A stretch of DNA of 64,000 nucleotides from Scleromatobacter sp039920745 (GCA_039920745.1 JBDSDD010000055.1:1-64000), one strand, 5' to 3'; counted from the stretch's first letter, positions 16,139-24,187 are shown. Notes: generated by a model from the sequence alone, not told the origin. Numbers and translations are program-made.

Positions 16139-16519
16139 ATGGCTTTCGCCCACGCCGCCGTCTGGATCGAACACCATGGCGCGCATGTGCTCCAGTTCGA
16201 CTCGGAGCATGTCACCGAGTCCACGGTGAAAGAGCATGTCCACTACACCCGCCAGCATGGCAGCCAGGTGCGCGCTGAACATGAATTCTTCGGCGAGATC
16301 ACCGAGGCCTTGCGCGAGTTCAAGTCGGTGCTGGTCGTGGGGCAGCACGCGCCGCAAGCTGCCTTTCGCCAGTACATCTCCAAGCATCGCCCGGCGCTGG
16401 CGCTCCACGTCGTCGCGTGGAAGACGGTGGACCATCCCACCGAAGCCGAGGTGCTCAAGCTGGCGCGCGAGTTCTTCGTGCAGCGGGGCGAGATGGCCGC
16501 CACGCCGCGCATGCACTGA
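16139..16519 (+). CDS. Small conserved protein of the so-called translational machinery/eRF1-like type
   Basis: A 126-residue soluble protein. Its pattern AAVWIEHHGAHVLQFDSEHV, a mid-segment EHEFFGEITEALREFKSVLVVG, then KHRPALALHVVAWKTVDHPTEAEV resembles a small family often labelled translational machinery protein, related in fold to the last domain of eRF1/Pelota-type release factors. Function is unproven; by analogy it could act on stalled ribosomes or bind RNA under stress. The ATG at 16139 has AAGGAG seven to nine bases upstream. It is transcribed alone from site H and ends 15 bp before the convergent CYTH-CHAD gene. Confidence 0.75.
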   Translation: MAFAHAAVWIEHHGAHVLQFDSEHVTESTVKEHVHYTRQHGSQVRAEHEFFGEITEALREFKSVLVVGQHAPQAAFRQYISKHRPALALHVVAWKTVDHPTEAEVLKLAREFFVQRGEMAATPRMH

Positions 16520-16534
16520 GCGCAATAGCGAGCT

Positions 16535-18079
16535 TCAGTCGGCCCAGAACCGGCGCGCCTTGCTTGCGCGTTTGAGCAGCGCCTCGCAATGTCCCCGGTC
16601 GTCGTCGAGGCGCACGGCGAGCCATCGACGCGCGAGCTTCACGTCGGCGCCCGTCGCGCCATCGTCCATCAGCGAATCGAGGCCGGCGCGATGTTCGCGG
16701 TCGATGCCGAATGCATCTTGAGCGACGCGGCAGCGCACCAGGAACGCGTGGACGCGGCGCACGTCGTACAAGGGGCCGGCGAAGGCGGCGAGGCGAACCA
16801 GGTGATCCAGGTGTCGGCTGGCGCGGCGACGGCGTGACGCCGAGTCCAGGTTGCCGGCATCGCGCAGCATTTTCGCGTGGCGCACCGCGAGCTCGCCACC
16901 GAAGCGCTTGCGCAGTTGCTTCAGGCTGTGCTTGCCCGCCGGCATCGGTGGCGGCAAGCCATGGCAGAACGCCATCACTGCGAGCAGGGCCTGCTGGAAT
17001 TCCGGATCCCGCACGATCTCGCCGGGGCGTCGATGCTCGCGCGGGTGCGCGCACGCGAAGGCGTAGCCCAGGCCCGCCGCGCGCATTTCCTGGATCAAGG
17101 GGGCGCTGAGGGCGGCCGCGCCGCGCTGCCATGCCAGTTCGTGGAGCGTTCGCTTGAACACAGTCTCCCAGCCCGCATCGATGTCCGGGGCCATCGATGA
17201 CAGTTCGGACAGGGCGGTACGAATCCGCTCGAGACCGTGGCGCAACTGGTCGATCACGTGCCGATCCGCAACGTCTTCGTCCATGGCGCTGACGTTGCCC
17301 ACGATCTGGTCGAGGCAACTGGCCAGGGTCGCGACGAGAAAGGTGACGCCGTCATCGATGGTGGCGACTACCGGTGCCGTGGCGGTGGTCGGGAAGCCTT
17401 CGGGCTGGCCGGCCGCGAGGCGCGAACCCCGTTCGCCCACCGAGGCGGTGCTCAACCAGAGCCCATGCCGCGCCGACCAGTCCTGCGCCAGCGCGAACAG
17501 TTGCGCCGTCGGGCCGGCCGACAGCCGGAGTTCGAAGTCGGAAAACGGCATCGCCGCGTCGTTCGTGGTGATCGTCCCGCGACTCAGCGCCAGCTCGATG
17601 ACCGACTCGCTGGCGCGCACCGTCCGTGCAAGGCGCGTCGCGTCGACCGTGAACGATTCGAGCAGCGGAGTTTCGTCATCCTCCTCGTGCAGCGCATTCC
17701 CGAGCGCCGCTTGGATCGCGGCGCCCGTGTCGGTTCCGTCGTGAAGCGCCGGCAAGAGGGGCGGTACGGCGCCGTTGCGCCGCGTTCCCAGGTCGATCTC
17801 GTGCACGAGGCATCGCATGCAGTCCGCCGTGGTGGCCGAGGCGACCTGCTTCCAGTCACGGCCTCTCTTGCACAGCGACAGGAACACGCCGCGAGCGGCC
17901 AGTCGCCGGTCGCTCGTGTCGAAATACGTCGATTGCCAACGTTGCACCTGCGCCTGCTCTGCGCGAACGGCGGCGACGAGGGCGTCGACCGCGTGGCTGG
18001 GCACGCCGAAGGTCAACGTGAACACGGCCTCGGCACTGCCCGCTCGGGCGTTGCGTGCGGGCGGCTGATCCTTTTTCAT
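16535..18079 (-). CDS. CYTH-CHAD domain protein with a degenerate CYTH active site
   Basis: A 514-residue protein. Residues about 15-210 look like a CYTH (triphosphate tunnel) domain: QSTYFDTSDRRLAARGVFLSL and KRGRDWKQV. Residues about 280-510 are a helical CHAD domain (IDQLRHGLERIRTALSEL, KHSLKQLRKRFGGELAVRHA). CYTH-CHAD proteins hydrolyse inorganic triphosphate or bind polyphosphate. Here the defining ExExK motif is VFTLT (residues 19-23), and other basic tunnel residues are serine or alanine, so catalysis is doubtful. The CHAD opening also lacks its first histidine. A binding or scaffold role for polyphosphate is more likely (inference). The ATG at 18079 is chosen; the frame is open to 18238. 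Confidence 0.8.
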   Translation of the reverse strand: MKKDQPPARNARAGSAEAVFTLTFGVPSHAVDALVAAVRAEQAQVQRWQSTYFDTSDRRLAARGVFLSLCKRGRDWKQVASATTADCMRCLVHEIDLGTRRNGAVPPLLPALHDGTDTGAAIQAALGNALHEEDDETPLLESFTVDATRLARTVRASESVIELALSRGTITTNDAAMPFSDFELRLSAGPTAQLFALAQDWSARHGLWLSTASVGERGSRLAAGQPEGFPTTATAPVVATIDDGVTFLVATLASCLDQIVGNVSAMDEDVADRHVIDQLRHGLERIRTALSELSSMAPDIDAGWETVFKRTLHELAWQRGAAALSAPLIQEMRAAGLGYAFACAHPREHRRPGEIVRDPEFQQALLAVMAFCHGLPPPMPAGKHSLKQLRKRFGGELAVRHAKMLRDAGNLDSASRRRRASRHLDHLVRLAAFAGPLYDVRRVHAFLVRCRVAQDAFGIDREHRAGLDSLMDDGATGADVKLARRWLAVRLDDDRGHCEALLKRASKARRFWAD

Positions 18080-18085
18080 GCCACG

Positions 18086-18129
18086 ACAGTGCGCGTCGTC
18101 GCGGCGCTGCGTCTGTACGGTATCGAACA
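18086..18129 (-). promoter_or_regulatory. Crp/Fnr-type promoter of the CYTH-CHAD gene (site I)
   Basis: On the minus strand the repeat is TGTTCG-ATAC-CGTACA followed by GAC (plus 18114-18129). CACTGT, identical to the -10 proposed at site B, follows after 20 bp (18091-18086), one base closer than at the other eight sites. That would put the transcript start on or next to the A of the ATG at 18079, i.e. a leaderless message. The divergent cytochrome operon starts 100 bp away on the other side and may also respond, but I see no matching -10 in that direction. Confidence 0.5.
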
Positions 18130-18230
18130 TTCTTTGCACTTTCGCGCGAGCGTGCGGTAGCGCACCGACAACGCCAGGCAGCAAGACGAGACTTCGCACG
18201 ATCCATGCCTCACCCCTTGACTCTCGTCCA

Positions 18231-18992
18231 GTGACCAACGTTCAATCTTCCACCGCTCGCTCGCTTCTGGTGCGCATCGTGGCCGCGACCTGCCTGTCGA
18301 TGTCGTTCGCGGCCTGGGCGCAGGCCGCTCCGGCGGAAAGCATGATCCCGTCCTTCAAGGATCTCGATTCGATGGAGGCCCGCCTGCAAGGCTGCGTGAC
18401 CTGCCACGGTCGCGACGGCGAGGGGTCGGCCGACGGGCGCTTTCCGCGCATCGCGGGCAAGCCTGCGGGATACCTGCTCCATCAACTGGCGGCTTTTCGC
18501 GATGGCACGCGCAAGTACCCGCCCATGAACTACCTGCTCGCCTACATGCCCGACAGCTACCTGCGCGAGATCGCCGCCGATTTCGCCGCCCAGCGACCGC
18601 CGTTCGCGGCGGTGCCGGCCAAGACGGTGGACGACGCGTCGCTGCAACGCGGACAACTCCTGGCGACTGGCGGCGACGCGCATCTCGGCATCCCGGCCTG
18701 CATCGCGTGCCACGGCGCCGCCTTGACCGGCACGCAGCCCGCCATCCCCGGGCTCGTCGGCTTGCGCGCCAACTACATCGTCGGTCAACTGACGCGGTGG
18801 CGCGTGGGCGACCGCCATGCCATCGAGCCGGACTGCATGAAGCGCATCGCGTCACGCCTCACGGACGCCGACATGACGTCGGTCGCCGCGTGGTTGTCGC
18901 AGCAGGAGGCGCCCAAGAACCCGTCGCCCCAGCCCCAGCCGGCGGCGCGCCTGCCGCTGGCCTGCGGCAGCCAGGTGCAGGGCGACCGATGA
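18231..18992 (+). CDS. Dihaem cytochrome c (c4-like), periplasmic
   Basis: A 253-residue protein with a signal peptide (hydrophobic LVRIVAATCLSMSFAAWAQA, cut after AQA) and two haem-attachment motifs, CVTCH and CIACH, in two similar halves. The halves share the c4-type pattern in which methionine lies in a PxMxYL-like segment. It passes electrons in the periplasm, probably to the oxidase encoded downstream. The GTG at 18231 is taken as start because it places the signal peptide correctly; the ribosome site is weak. The C-terminal tail is proline- and glutamine-rich. The stop overlaps the next ATG (ATGA), so it opens a six-gene operon. Confidence 0.88.
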   Translation: MTNVQSSTARSLLVRIVAATCLSMSFAAWAQAAPAESMIPSFKDLDSMEARLQGCVTCHGRDGEGSADGRFPRIAGKPAGYLLHQLAAFRDGTRKYPPMNYLLAYMPDSYLREIAADFAAQRPPFAAVPAKTVDDASLQRGQLLATGGDAHLGIPACIACHGAALTGTQPAIPGLVGLRANYIVGQLTRWRVGDRHAIEPDCMKRIASRLTDADMTSVAAWLSQQEAPKNPSPQPQPAARLPLACGSQVQGDR

Positions 18993-20275
18993 AGCTCGGT
19001 GTCCGGATCCTGATGGCGCTGTTGCTGCTGGCGGGCATCGCGGCGGCCATCCTGTATGCCGTGCATCCCGGCAAGCTGCCGCCCAATCCGGGCGCCAGGG
19101 AGACGGCAGCGACCCCCCAGACGCTGACGCGCGGCGAATACCTGGCGCGTGCGGGCGATTGCATCGCCTGCCACTCCGTTCCCAATGGCCGGCTGTTCTC
19201 CGGCGGTCGCGAGATGCCGACGCCGTTCGGCAGCCTGTTCGTCCCCAACATCACGCCGGACGACGACACCGGCATCGGTCGCTGGAACGCCGACGATTTC
19301 TACCGGATGATGCACAACGGCGTCTCGCGCGACGGCGCGCTGCTGTACCCGGCCATGCCGTTCGCGTCGTACACCAAGGTGACGCGCAGCGATTCGGATG
19401 CCCTCTTCAGCTATCTGCAGTCGGTGACGCCGGTGCACCAGAAGAACCGTCCGCACGAGTTGAAGTTTCCGTTCGACAACCGCGAGCTTCTCGTCGGCTG
19501 GCGCACGCTGTACTTCAGCGAAGGCGAGTTCGCGCCCGACGCGAGCCAGTCGGTGCAGTGGAACCGCGGCGCCTACCTGGTGCAGGGGCTCGGGCATTGC
19601 GCCATGTGCCACACGGCGATCAATGCGCTGGGCGGCTCGAGCGAATCGAAGGCGTTCGAGGGCGGCATGATCCCCAACCAGAACTGGTACGCGCCGTCGC
19701 TGACGTCCAACCGCGAGGCGGGGCTGGGCGACTGGCCGGTGGCCGAGATCGCCGACCTGCTGCAGGCCGGTGCCTCGCACCGGGCGACCACCTATGGCCC
19801 GATGGCCGAGGTGGTCTACGACAGCCTGCAATACCTGACCGACGACGATGCCACGGCGATGGCGGTCTACCTGAAGACCTTGCCGCGACGCGATGCGGCG
19901 CCGGTGCCGACGCGCGAGTCCCGCCTGGTCGACCCGGCCGTGCTGGAGTCGGGACGCCAGGTCTATGCCGCCCAATGCGCGGTGTGCCATGGCGGCGAGG
20001 GCAAGGGGCAGGCCCCGGCCTATCCGCCGCTCGCCGGCAACCGGTCGATCACGATGGCGTCCCCGGTCAACGCCATCCGCATGGTGCTCAACGGCGGCTA
20101 CGCGCCCGGCACCTTCAAGAACCCGCGCCCGTACGGCATGCCGCCGTTCGGCCAGGTACTGAGCGACAGCGACGCCGCTGCCGTCCTGACCTATGTACGC
20201 GAAGCCTGGGGCAACGACGGCACGCCCGTGACGCCGACCCAGGTCAACGAGCTGCGCAAGCTGCTCCCGGAATGA
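18989..20275 (+). CDS. Trihaem cytochrome c, membrane-anchored
   Basis: A 428-residue protein with an uncleaved-looking N-terminal helix (RILMALLLLAGIAAAILYAV) and three CxxCH motifs: CIACH, CAMCH and CAVCH. The layout and spacing match the cytochrome subunit of membrane alcohol or gluconate dehydrogenases, a family also found linked to terminal oxidases. No dehydrogenase subunit is nearby, so here it more likely feeds electrons from the periplasmic or quinol pool to the oxidase. It overlaps both neighbours by 4 bp. SVPNGRLFSGGREMPTPFGS after the first haem is the family-typical segment. Confidence 0.9.
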   Translation: MKLGVRILMALLLLAGIAAAILYAVHPGKLPPNPGARETAATPQTLTRGEYLARAGDCIACHSVPNGRLFSGGREMPTPFGSLFVPNITPDDDTGIGRWNADDFYRMMHNGVSRDGALLYPAMPFASYTKVTRSDSDALFSYLQSVTPVHQKNRPHELKFPFDNRELLVGWRTLYFSEGEFAPDASQSVQWNRGAYLVQGLGHCAMCHTAINALGGSSESKAFEGGMIPNQNWYAPSLTSNREAGLGDWPVAEIADLLQAGASHRATTYGPMAEVVYDSLQYLTDDDATAMAVYLKTLPRRDAAPVPTRESRLVDPAVLESGRQVYAAQCAVCHGGEGKGQAPAYPPLAGNRSITMASPVNAIRMVLNGGYAPGTFKNPRPYGMPPFGQVLSDSDAAAVLTYVREAWGNDGTPVTPTQVNELRKLLPE

Positions 20276-20454
20276 GCCACGACATGCCGCACAAGGACGA
20301 CGAAGCAGTCGGCGAACAGGCGTTCATCGACGCCATCGTCGAGCGCGGACCGACGGGCGCCTACGCCGTCGCAGGGGTTGCGACCGCGATCGTCGTGTTG
20401 CTGTGGGTGGCGTTCTACGTGTTCGCCTACCTGCCGCGCGGAGTGATGCAATGA
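20272..20454 (+). CDS. Cytochrome c oxidase small subunit (subunit IIa-like)
   Basis: A 60-residue protein with an acidic cytosolic N-terminus (HDMPHKDDEAVGEQAF) and one membrane helix (GAYAVAGVATAIVVLLWVAFYVFAYL, residues about 29-54). It resembles the single-helix subunit IIa of ba3-type oxidases, which replaces a helix missing from the short subunit II. Position directly before subunit II and 4-bp overlaps with both neighbours support this. It is too short for reliable family assignment by eye alone. Confidence 0.7.
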   Translation: MSHDMPHKDDEAVGEQAFIDAIVERGPTGAYAVAGVATAIVVLLWVAFYVFAYLPRGVMQ

Positions 20455-21020
20455 GTGTCGACGGCGCGCAGGGCAGCCTGTCCGAAGCGGTCGCCATGGC
20501 GGCCGAAAGGCGCTGGGCCAGCGTCGTCGGGGCAGTGCTCCTGCTGCTGGTCGCGATGATGGTGATCACCGGCCTGCACTGGGCGGCGATGCCGCCGTCG
20601 CGCGTCGAGACCGTCGACGTGCGGACCCTGCATATCTCGGGCGAGTTCGTCGAGAGCAACCTGGGCACCGCGGTCGCGCCCGACGGCAAGGTCACCGTGC
20701 GGCTGATCGCGCAGCAGTATTCTTTCGAGCCGCAGTGCATCGTGGTGCCGGCCGACACGCCCGTGACCTTCCGCGCGACGAGCACCGACGCGATCCACGG
20801 TTTCGTCATCGGCACCACCAACGCCAACACGATGCTGGTGCCGGGCTTCGTCTCGACGTTCACCACCCGCTTCCACACCACCGGCGAGGTGTTGATGCCT
20901 TGCCACGAATACTGCGGCACCGGCCACGAGGCGATGTGGGCGCATTTGCAGGTGTTGTCCGCGGCGGACTTCGATGCGCGATCCCATGGCGTGGAAAGGC
21001 TCAGCTGTGTTGCGCGCTAA
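20451..21020 (+). CDS. Cytochrome c oxidase subunit II, ba3 type
   Basis: A 189-residue protein with one N-terminal membrane helix (VVGAVLLLLVAMMVITGLHW) and a periplasmic cupredoxin domain. The CuA ligands are complete: a histidine in DAIHGFVI and the block PCHEYCGTGHEAMWAHL (Cys, Glu, Cys, His, Met). A single helix rather than two, with a neighbouring IIa-like gene, is typical for ba3 (B-type) oxidases, which work at low oxygen. It takes electrons from cytochrome c and passes them to haem b in subunit I. The stop at 21020 lies inside subunit I's coding region. Confidence 0.94.
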   Translation: MSVDGAQGSLSEAVAMAAERRWASVVGAVLLLLVAMMVITGLHWAAMPPSRVETVDVRTLHISGEFVESNLGTAVAPDGKVTVRLIAQQYSFEPQCIVVPADTPVTFRATSTDAIHGFVIGTTNANTMLVPGFVSTFTTRFHTTGEVLMPCHEYCGTGHEAMWAHLQVLSAADFDARSHGVERLSCVAR

Positions 21021-22638
21021 CCGCCTGGTCCTCGCGCACTTCTGGGTCGCGTTCATCGCGTTCCTCGGCGCGATCGTGCTCGGCGAATGGCAGATGATCG
21101 TGCGCTCGCCCTTGAGCGACTGGATCAACAACCCCGAGCACTACTACCGCTCCGTCACGGCCCACGGCACGGTGATGGGCTACGTGATGCCGACGCTGGT
21201 CGCGATGGGCTTCGGCTATGCGATCACCGAGCTCGCGCTGAAGCGGCCGCTCATCGGCCTGCGCTGGGCCTGGGCCGGCTTCGGGCTGGTGCTGGCCGGC
21301 ACCGCGATGGCCGCGACCACCGTCGCCCTGGGCAAGGCGTCGGTGCTGTACACGTTCTACCCGCCGATGGTGGCCAGCCCGTTCTACTACCTGGGCGTGG
21401 TGCTGGTGGTCGTCGGCTCGTGGGTCTGGGTGGCGTTGATGGCCATCAACCTGCACGCCTGGAAACGCGACAACCCGGGCGCCACCGTGCCGCTGGCCAT
21501 GTACGGCAACTGCGCCGGCGCTTTCCTGTGGGCCTGGACATCGGTGGGCGCCGCCAGCGAGATCCTCGTGCTGATCCTGCCCGCGTCGCTGGGCTGGACC
21601 GACACGATCAACGCCGGTCTCGCCCGCGTCCTGTTTTCCTGGTCGCTGCACGCCATCGTCTATTTCTGGCTGATGCCTTGCTACATCGCGTTCTACGCGA
21701 TCGTGCCGCGCGCCATCGGCTCGCGCCTTTACAGCGACACGATGGGACGCATCGCCTTCGCGCTGTTCCTGGTCTTCTCGATGCCGATCGGCATCCATCA
21801 CCTGTTCGCCGATCCCGAGGTGGGGGCGGGCTTCAAGTTCGTGCATGCCGCGATGACCGCGATGGTGTCGCTGCCCACGCTGCTCACCGTCTTCACCATC
21901 GTCGCCTCGGTCGAGATCGTGGCGCGGTTGCGTGGCGGCAAGGGCGCCTTCGGCTGGGTCAAGGCGCTGCCCTGGGGCAACCCGATGATGCTGGCGCTGG
22001 CGTTCTCGTTCCTGATGCTCGGGCTCGGCGGCGCGGGCGGGCTCATCAACATGAGCTACCAGATGAACGAGACGGTGCACAACACCCAATGGATCACCGG
22101 CCACTTCCACCTGATCTTCGGCGGTGCGATCGTCATCATGTACTTCATGATCGCGTACGACCTGTGGCCCACGCTGACGGGCTGCCCGCCGTTGCCCGCC
22201 GCGCTCGTCAAGACGCAATTGTGGTTGTGGTTCATCGGCATGCTGGTGCTGACGCTGCCGTGGCACCTGGTCGGCCTGATGGGCATGCCGCGTCGGATGG
22301 CCTACTACGACTACAGCGACCCCGCAATCGCGTCGCAGGGCTGGACGGTGATCGCCTCTGCGGCGGGTGGCCTGCTGGTGATGGCATCGGCCGTGCTGTT
22401 CGTCTGCATCCTGGCGCGCGCCAGCGGCAAGGCACGACGCAGCGCGGTGCCAGCCGAGCCCTACACCTTCAGTCGCGCCGTGCATGAGGGCACTCGCATT
22501 CCGAAAGCCTTGAACGGCCTCGGACTCTGGATCGCCATGATGATCGCGCTGACCCTCGTCAACTACGGCTATCCGATCGTGCAACTGGCGTCGCTGAAGC
22601 AGGCCTGGGTGCCGGTGATTCCGATCGGGGAACGATGA
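21007..22638 (+). CDS. Cytochrome c oxidase subunit I, ba3 type
   Basis: A haem-copper oxidase catalytic subunit of about 543 residues with 12 or more hydrophobic helices. Metal ligands are visible: low-spin haem histidine in SVTAHGTVMGYVMPT, CuB histidine and cross-linked tyrosine in WSLHAIVYFWLMPCY, the HH pair in IGIHHLFADP, and the haem pair in WITGHFHLIFGG. It reduces O2 to water and pumps protons. I place the start at GTG 21007 because GGAAAGG lies seven bases upstream; ATG codons at 20974 and 20986 are in frame alternatives. B-type oxidases have high oxygen affinity, in line with the low-oxygen theme. Confidence 0.94.
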   Translation: MLRANRLVLAHFWVAFIAFLGAIVLGEWQMIVRSPLSDWINNPEHYYRSVTAHGTVMGYVMPTLVAMGFGYAITELALKRPLIGLRWAWAGFGLVLAGTAMAATTVALGKASVLYTFYPPMVASPFYYLGVVLVVVGSWVWVALMAINLHAWKRDNPGATVPLAMYGNCAGAFLWAWTSVGAASEILVLILPASLGWTDTINAGLARVLFSWSLHAIVYFWLMPCYIAFYAIVPRAIGSRLYSDTMGRIAFALFLVFSMPIGIHHLFADPEVGAGFKFVHAAMTAMVSLPTLLTVFTIVASVEIVARLRGGKGAFGWVKALPWGNPMMLALAFSFLMLGLGGAGGLINMSYQMNETVHNTQWITGHFHLIFGGAIVIMYFMIAYDLWPTLTGCPPLPAALVKTQLWLWFIGMLVLTLPWHLVGLMGMPRRMAYYDYSDPAIASQGWTVIASAAGGLLVMASAVLFVCILARASGKARRSAVPAEPYTFSRAVHEGTRIPKALNGLGLWIAMMIALTLVNYGYPIVQLASLKQAWVPVIPIGER

Positions 22639-23453
22639 TGGACAGCTCGCCGCTCTATTCCTGGCGCAACGCCTGGTTTCGTACCAGCGTGCTCGCGCTG
22701 GCGGGCCTGATCGTCGTCACCCTGGTCGTCGGCTTCGTGTGGCTGCCGTCGGCCTCGGACGACTTTTCGACGCAAGGACTCTGGGCCAGCATCTGCCGCG
22801 CGGCCGGCGTCCCGTCGAAGTGGGGCGGCGGCGACGCGATCGCTGTCGCGACGCCGCGGCCGACGGACGTCGTCCTGGAGCGGGCAATGGCGGCGCCGGG
22901 CACCGACGACGCCGTCGGCCACGGTGCCACGCTCGCGCTGAACTGCACCATGTGCCACGGCGTGCAGGGCATGAGCGTGTCGGACGCACCCAACCTGGCG
23001 GGGCAGTACCCCGAGGTCGTGATCAAGCAACTGCACGATTTTCGCTCCGACAAGCGTGACAGTCCGATCATGCAGGGCCTGGCCAAGGGCCTGTCCGACG
23101 CGGACATCGCCGATCTCGCCGCGTACTACGCCTTCCTGCCGAAGGCGCGCAATGCGCCGACGACCTACGCCGAGGCCTTGCCCGCGCTCGTGCGCGTCGG
23201 CGCGCCGATGCGCAACGTCGCACCGTGCGTCACGTGCCATGGCAGCGTCGACCAGAAGCTGGGCGCGCCCTGGCTCGAAGGGATGCCCAAGCCTTACCTG
23301 ATCGCTCAACTGATGCATTTCCAGTCGGGCGCCCGGCGCAACGACAGCCACGCGCAGATGAGAAACATGGTGCGTGAGATGACGTCCGACGAGATCTCGG
23401 CGGTCGCGACCTTCTATGCCCACGGTGCCGCGCCTGGCGGCTCGCCACGCTAG
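22635..23453 (+). CDS. Dihaem cytochrome c (c4-like), membrane-anchored
   Basis: A 272-residue protein with an N-terminal anchor (SVLALAGLIVVTLVVGFVWLP) and two haem motifs, CTMCH and CVTCH, in c4-like repeats (NLAGQYPEVVIKQLHDFRSDKRD and its second-half match YLIAQLMHFQSGARRND). Last gene of the oxidase operon, overlapping subunit I by 4 bp. With the two cytochromes at the start of the operon this gives seven haems c serving a single oxidase. It is likely the direct electron donor to CuA (inference). Confidence 0.9.
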   Translation: MMDSSPLYSWRNAWFRTSVLALAGLIVVTLVVGFVWLPSASDDFSTQGLWASICRAAGVPSKWGGGDAIAVATPRPTDVVLERAMAAPGTDDAVGHGATLALNCTMCHGVQGMSVSDAPNLAGQYPEVVIKQLHDFRSDKRDSPIMQGLAKGLSDADIADLAAYYAFLPKARNAPTTYAEALPALVRVGAPMRNVAPCVTCHGSVDQKLGAPWLEGMPKPYLIAQLMHFQSGARRNDSHAQMRNMVREMTSDEISAVATFYAHGAAPGGSPR

Positions 23454-23484
23454 CGCACGGACGGCGCTGTGCTGCCGCGTGTTC

Positions 23485-24051
23485 TCACGCGAACAAGCCA
23501 CCGATCTCGCGCTTCATCGCGCCGTAGCATTCGCAGGCGCGGGTCTCCAGCCCCGCGCGATCGGTGACGAGGATATGACCGCGCCGATAGCGGATGAAGC
23601 CCGCATTCTGCAGCCGACCGGCGGCCTCGGTGATCCCTTCGCGCCGCACGCCCAGGATGCCGCCCAGCAACTCCTGCGTCATCGCCAGTTCGCCTTCGGC
23701 GCTGCGGTCCAGCGTGCTCAGCAGCCACCGGCTGAGGATCTGGCTCATGCTGTGGTGTCGGTTGCAGCCCGCCGCCTGGGCGGTTTGCATGATCGTCGAG
23801 CGGGTGTGCAGCAGCAGCAACCGCCTGAGCGATCCCGCCCGGTTGAATTCGAGCTTCGTGGCCTGCTGCGACAGCCGGTACGCCATCCCCGCGCGGGAGA
23901 CGACGGCGGAGCTCGACGTCGAGGCGCCGCCCAGGAAGACGGGTGCGCCCACGACGCCTTCCCGGCCCACGGCGCTCGTCTCGGCCGAGGCGCCGGATTC
24001 GGTCACGCAGTGCAGCCTGACGACCGCGCGCGGCATGCGCAGCCGCGACAT
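23485..24051 (-). pseudogene. Crp/Fnr regulator remnant, N-terminus missing
   Basis: About 188 codons match the Crp/Fnr regulators at 14.4 and 15.3 kb, including CNRHHSMSQILSRWLL, MTQELLGGILGVRREGITE and RAGLETRACECYG. The first roughly 40 residues of the beta-roll are absent; likeness starts around VVRLHCVTESGASAE. Just upstream the sequence changes to a receiver-domain start in another reading frame, so no fusion protein is made. The winged helix is intact and nearly the same as in regulator 1, which may mean a DNA-binding fragment could still be produced, but I see no clear start signal. Best read as a deletion scar. Confidence 0.7.
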
Positions 24052-24187
24052 CGCGAGGTGACGAGGAGGCCGATACGTTGCTGTAGCCCGCGTCGCGGAG
24101 AAGGCGTTCGAGCAGGCGCACGTTGGCCGGCTGGTCGTCGACGATGAGGATGTTCGCGCACAGGATCTCCGAGTCGTCGAGTGTCAT
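24050..24187 (-). pseudogene. Response-regulator receiver remnant, first 46 codons only
   Basis: From the ATG at 24187 the frame reads ILIVDDQPANVRLLERLL, the start of a CheY-like receiver with the acidic pair DD, continuing to about VSASSSPRD. The phosphorylated aspartate and the rest of the domain are missing because the sequence joins to the Crp remnant in a different frame. The frame stays open to 23450 by chance, but its later residues are arginine-rich noise. It begins 4 bp before the stop of the kinase remnant, as in an intact two-component operon. Confidence 0.65.

Noticed and set aside
18130..18230. Site I as promoter of the cytochrome/oxidase operon on the plus strand
   Set aside because: The strong half-site faces the CYTH-CHAD gene, and the hexamer 21 bp away on the plus strand (CGTGCG) does not look like a -10. 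Control in that direction is possible but not supported.
23450..24187. A receiver-Crp fusion protein read in one frame
   Set aside because: The receiver frame and the Crp frame differ by one base. The continued frame turns into arginine-rich noise, so no true fusion is encoded.
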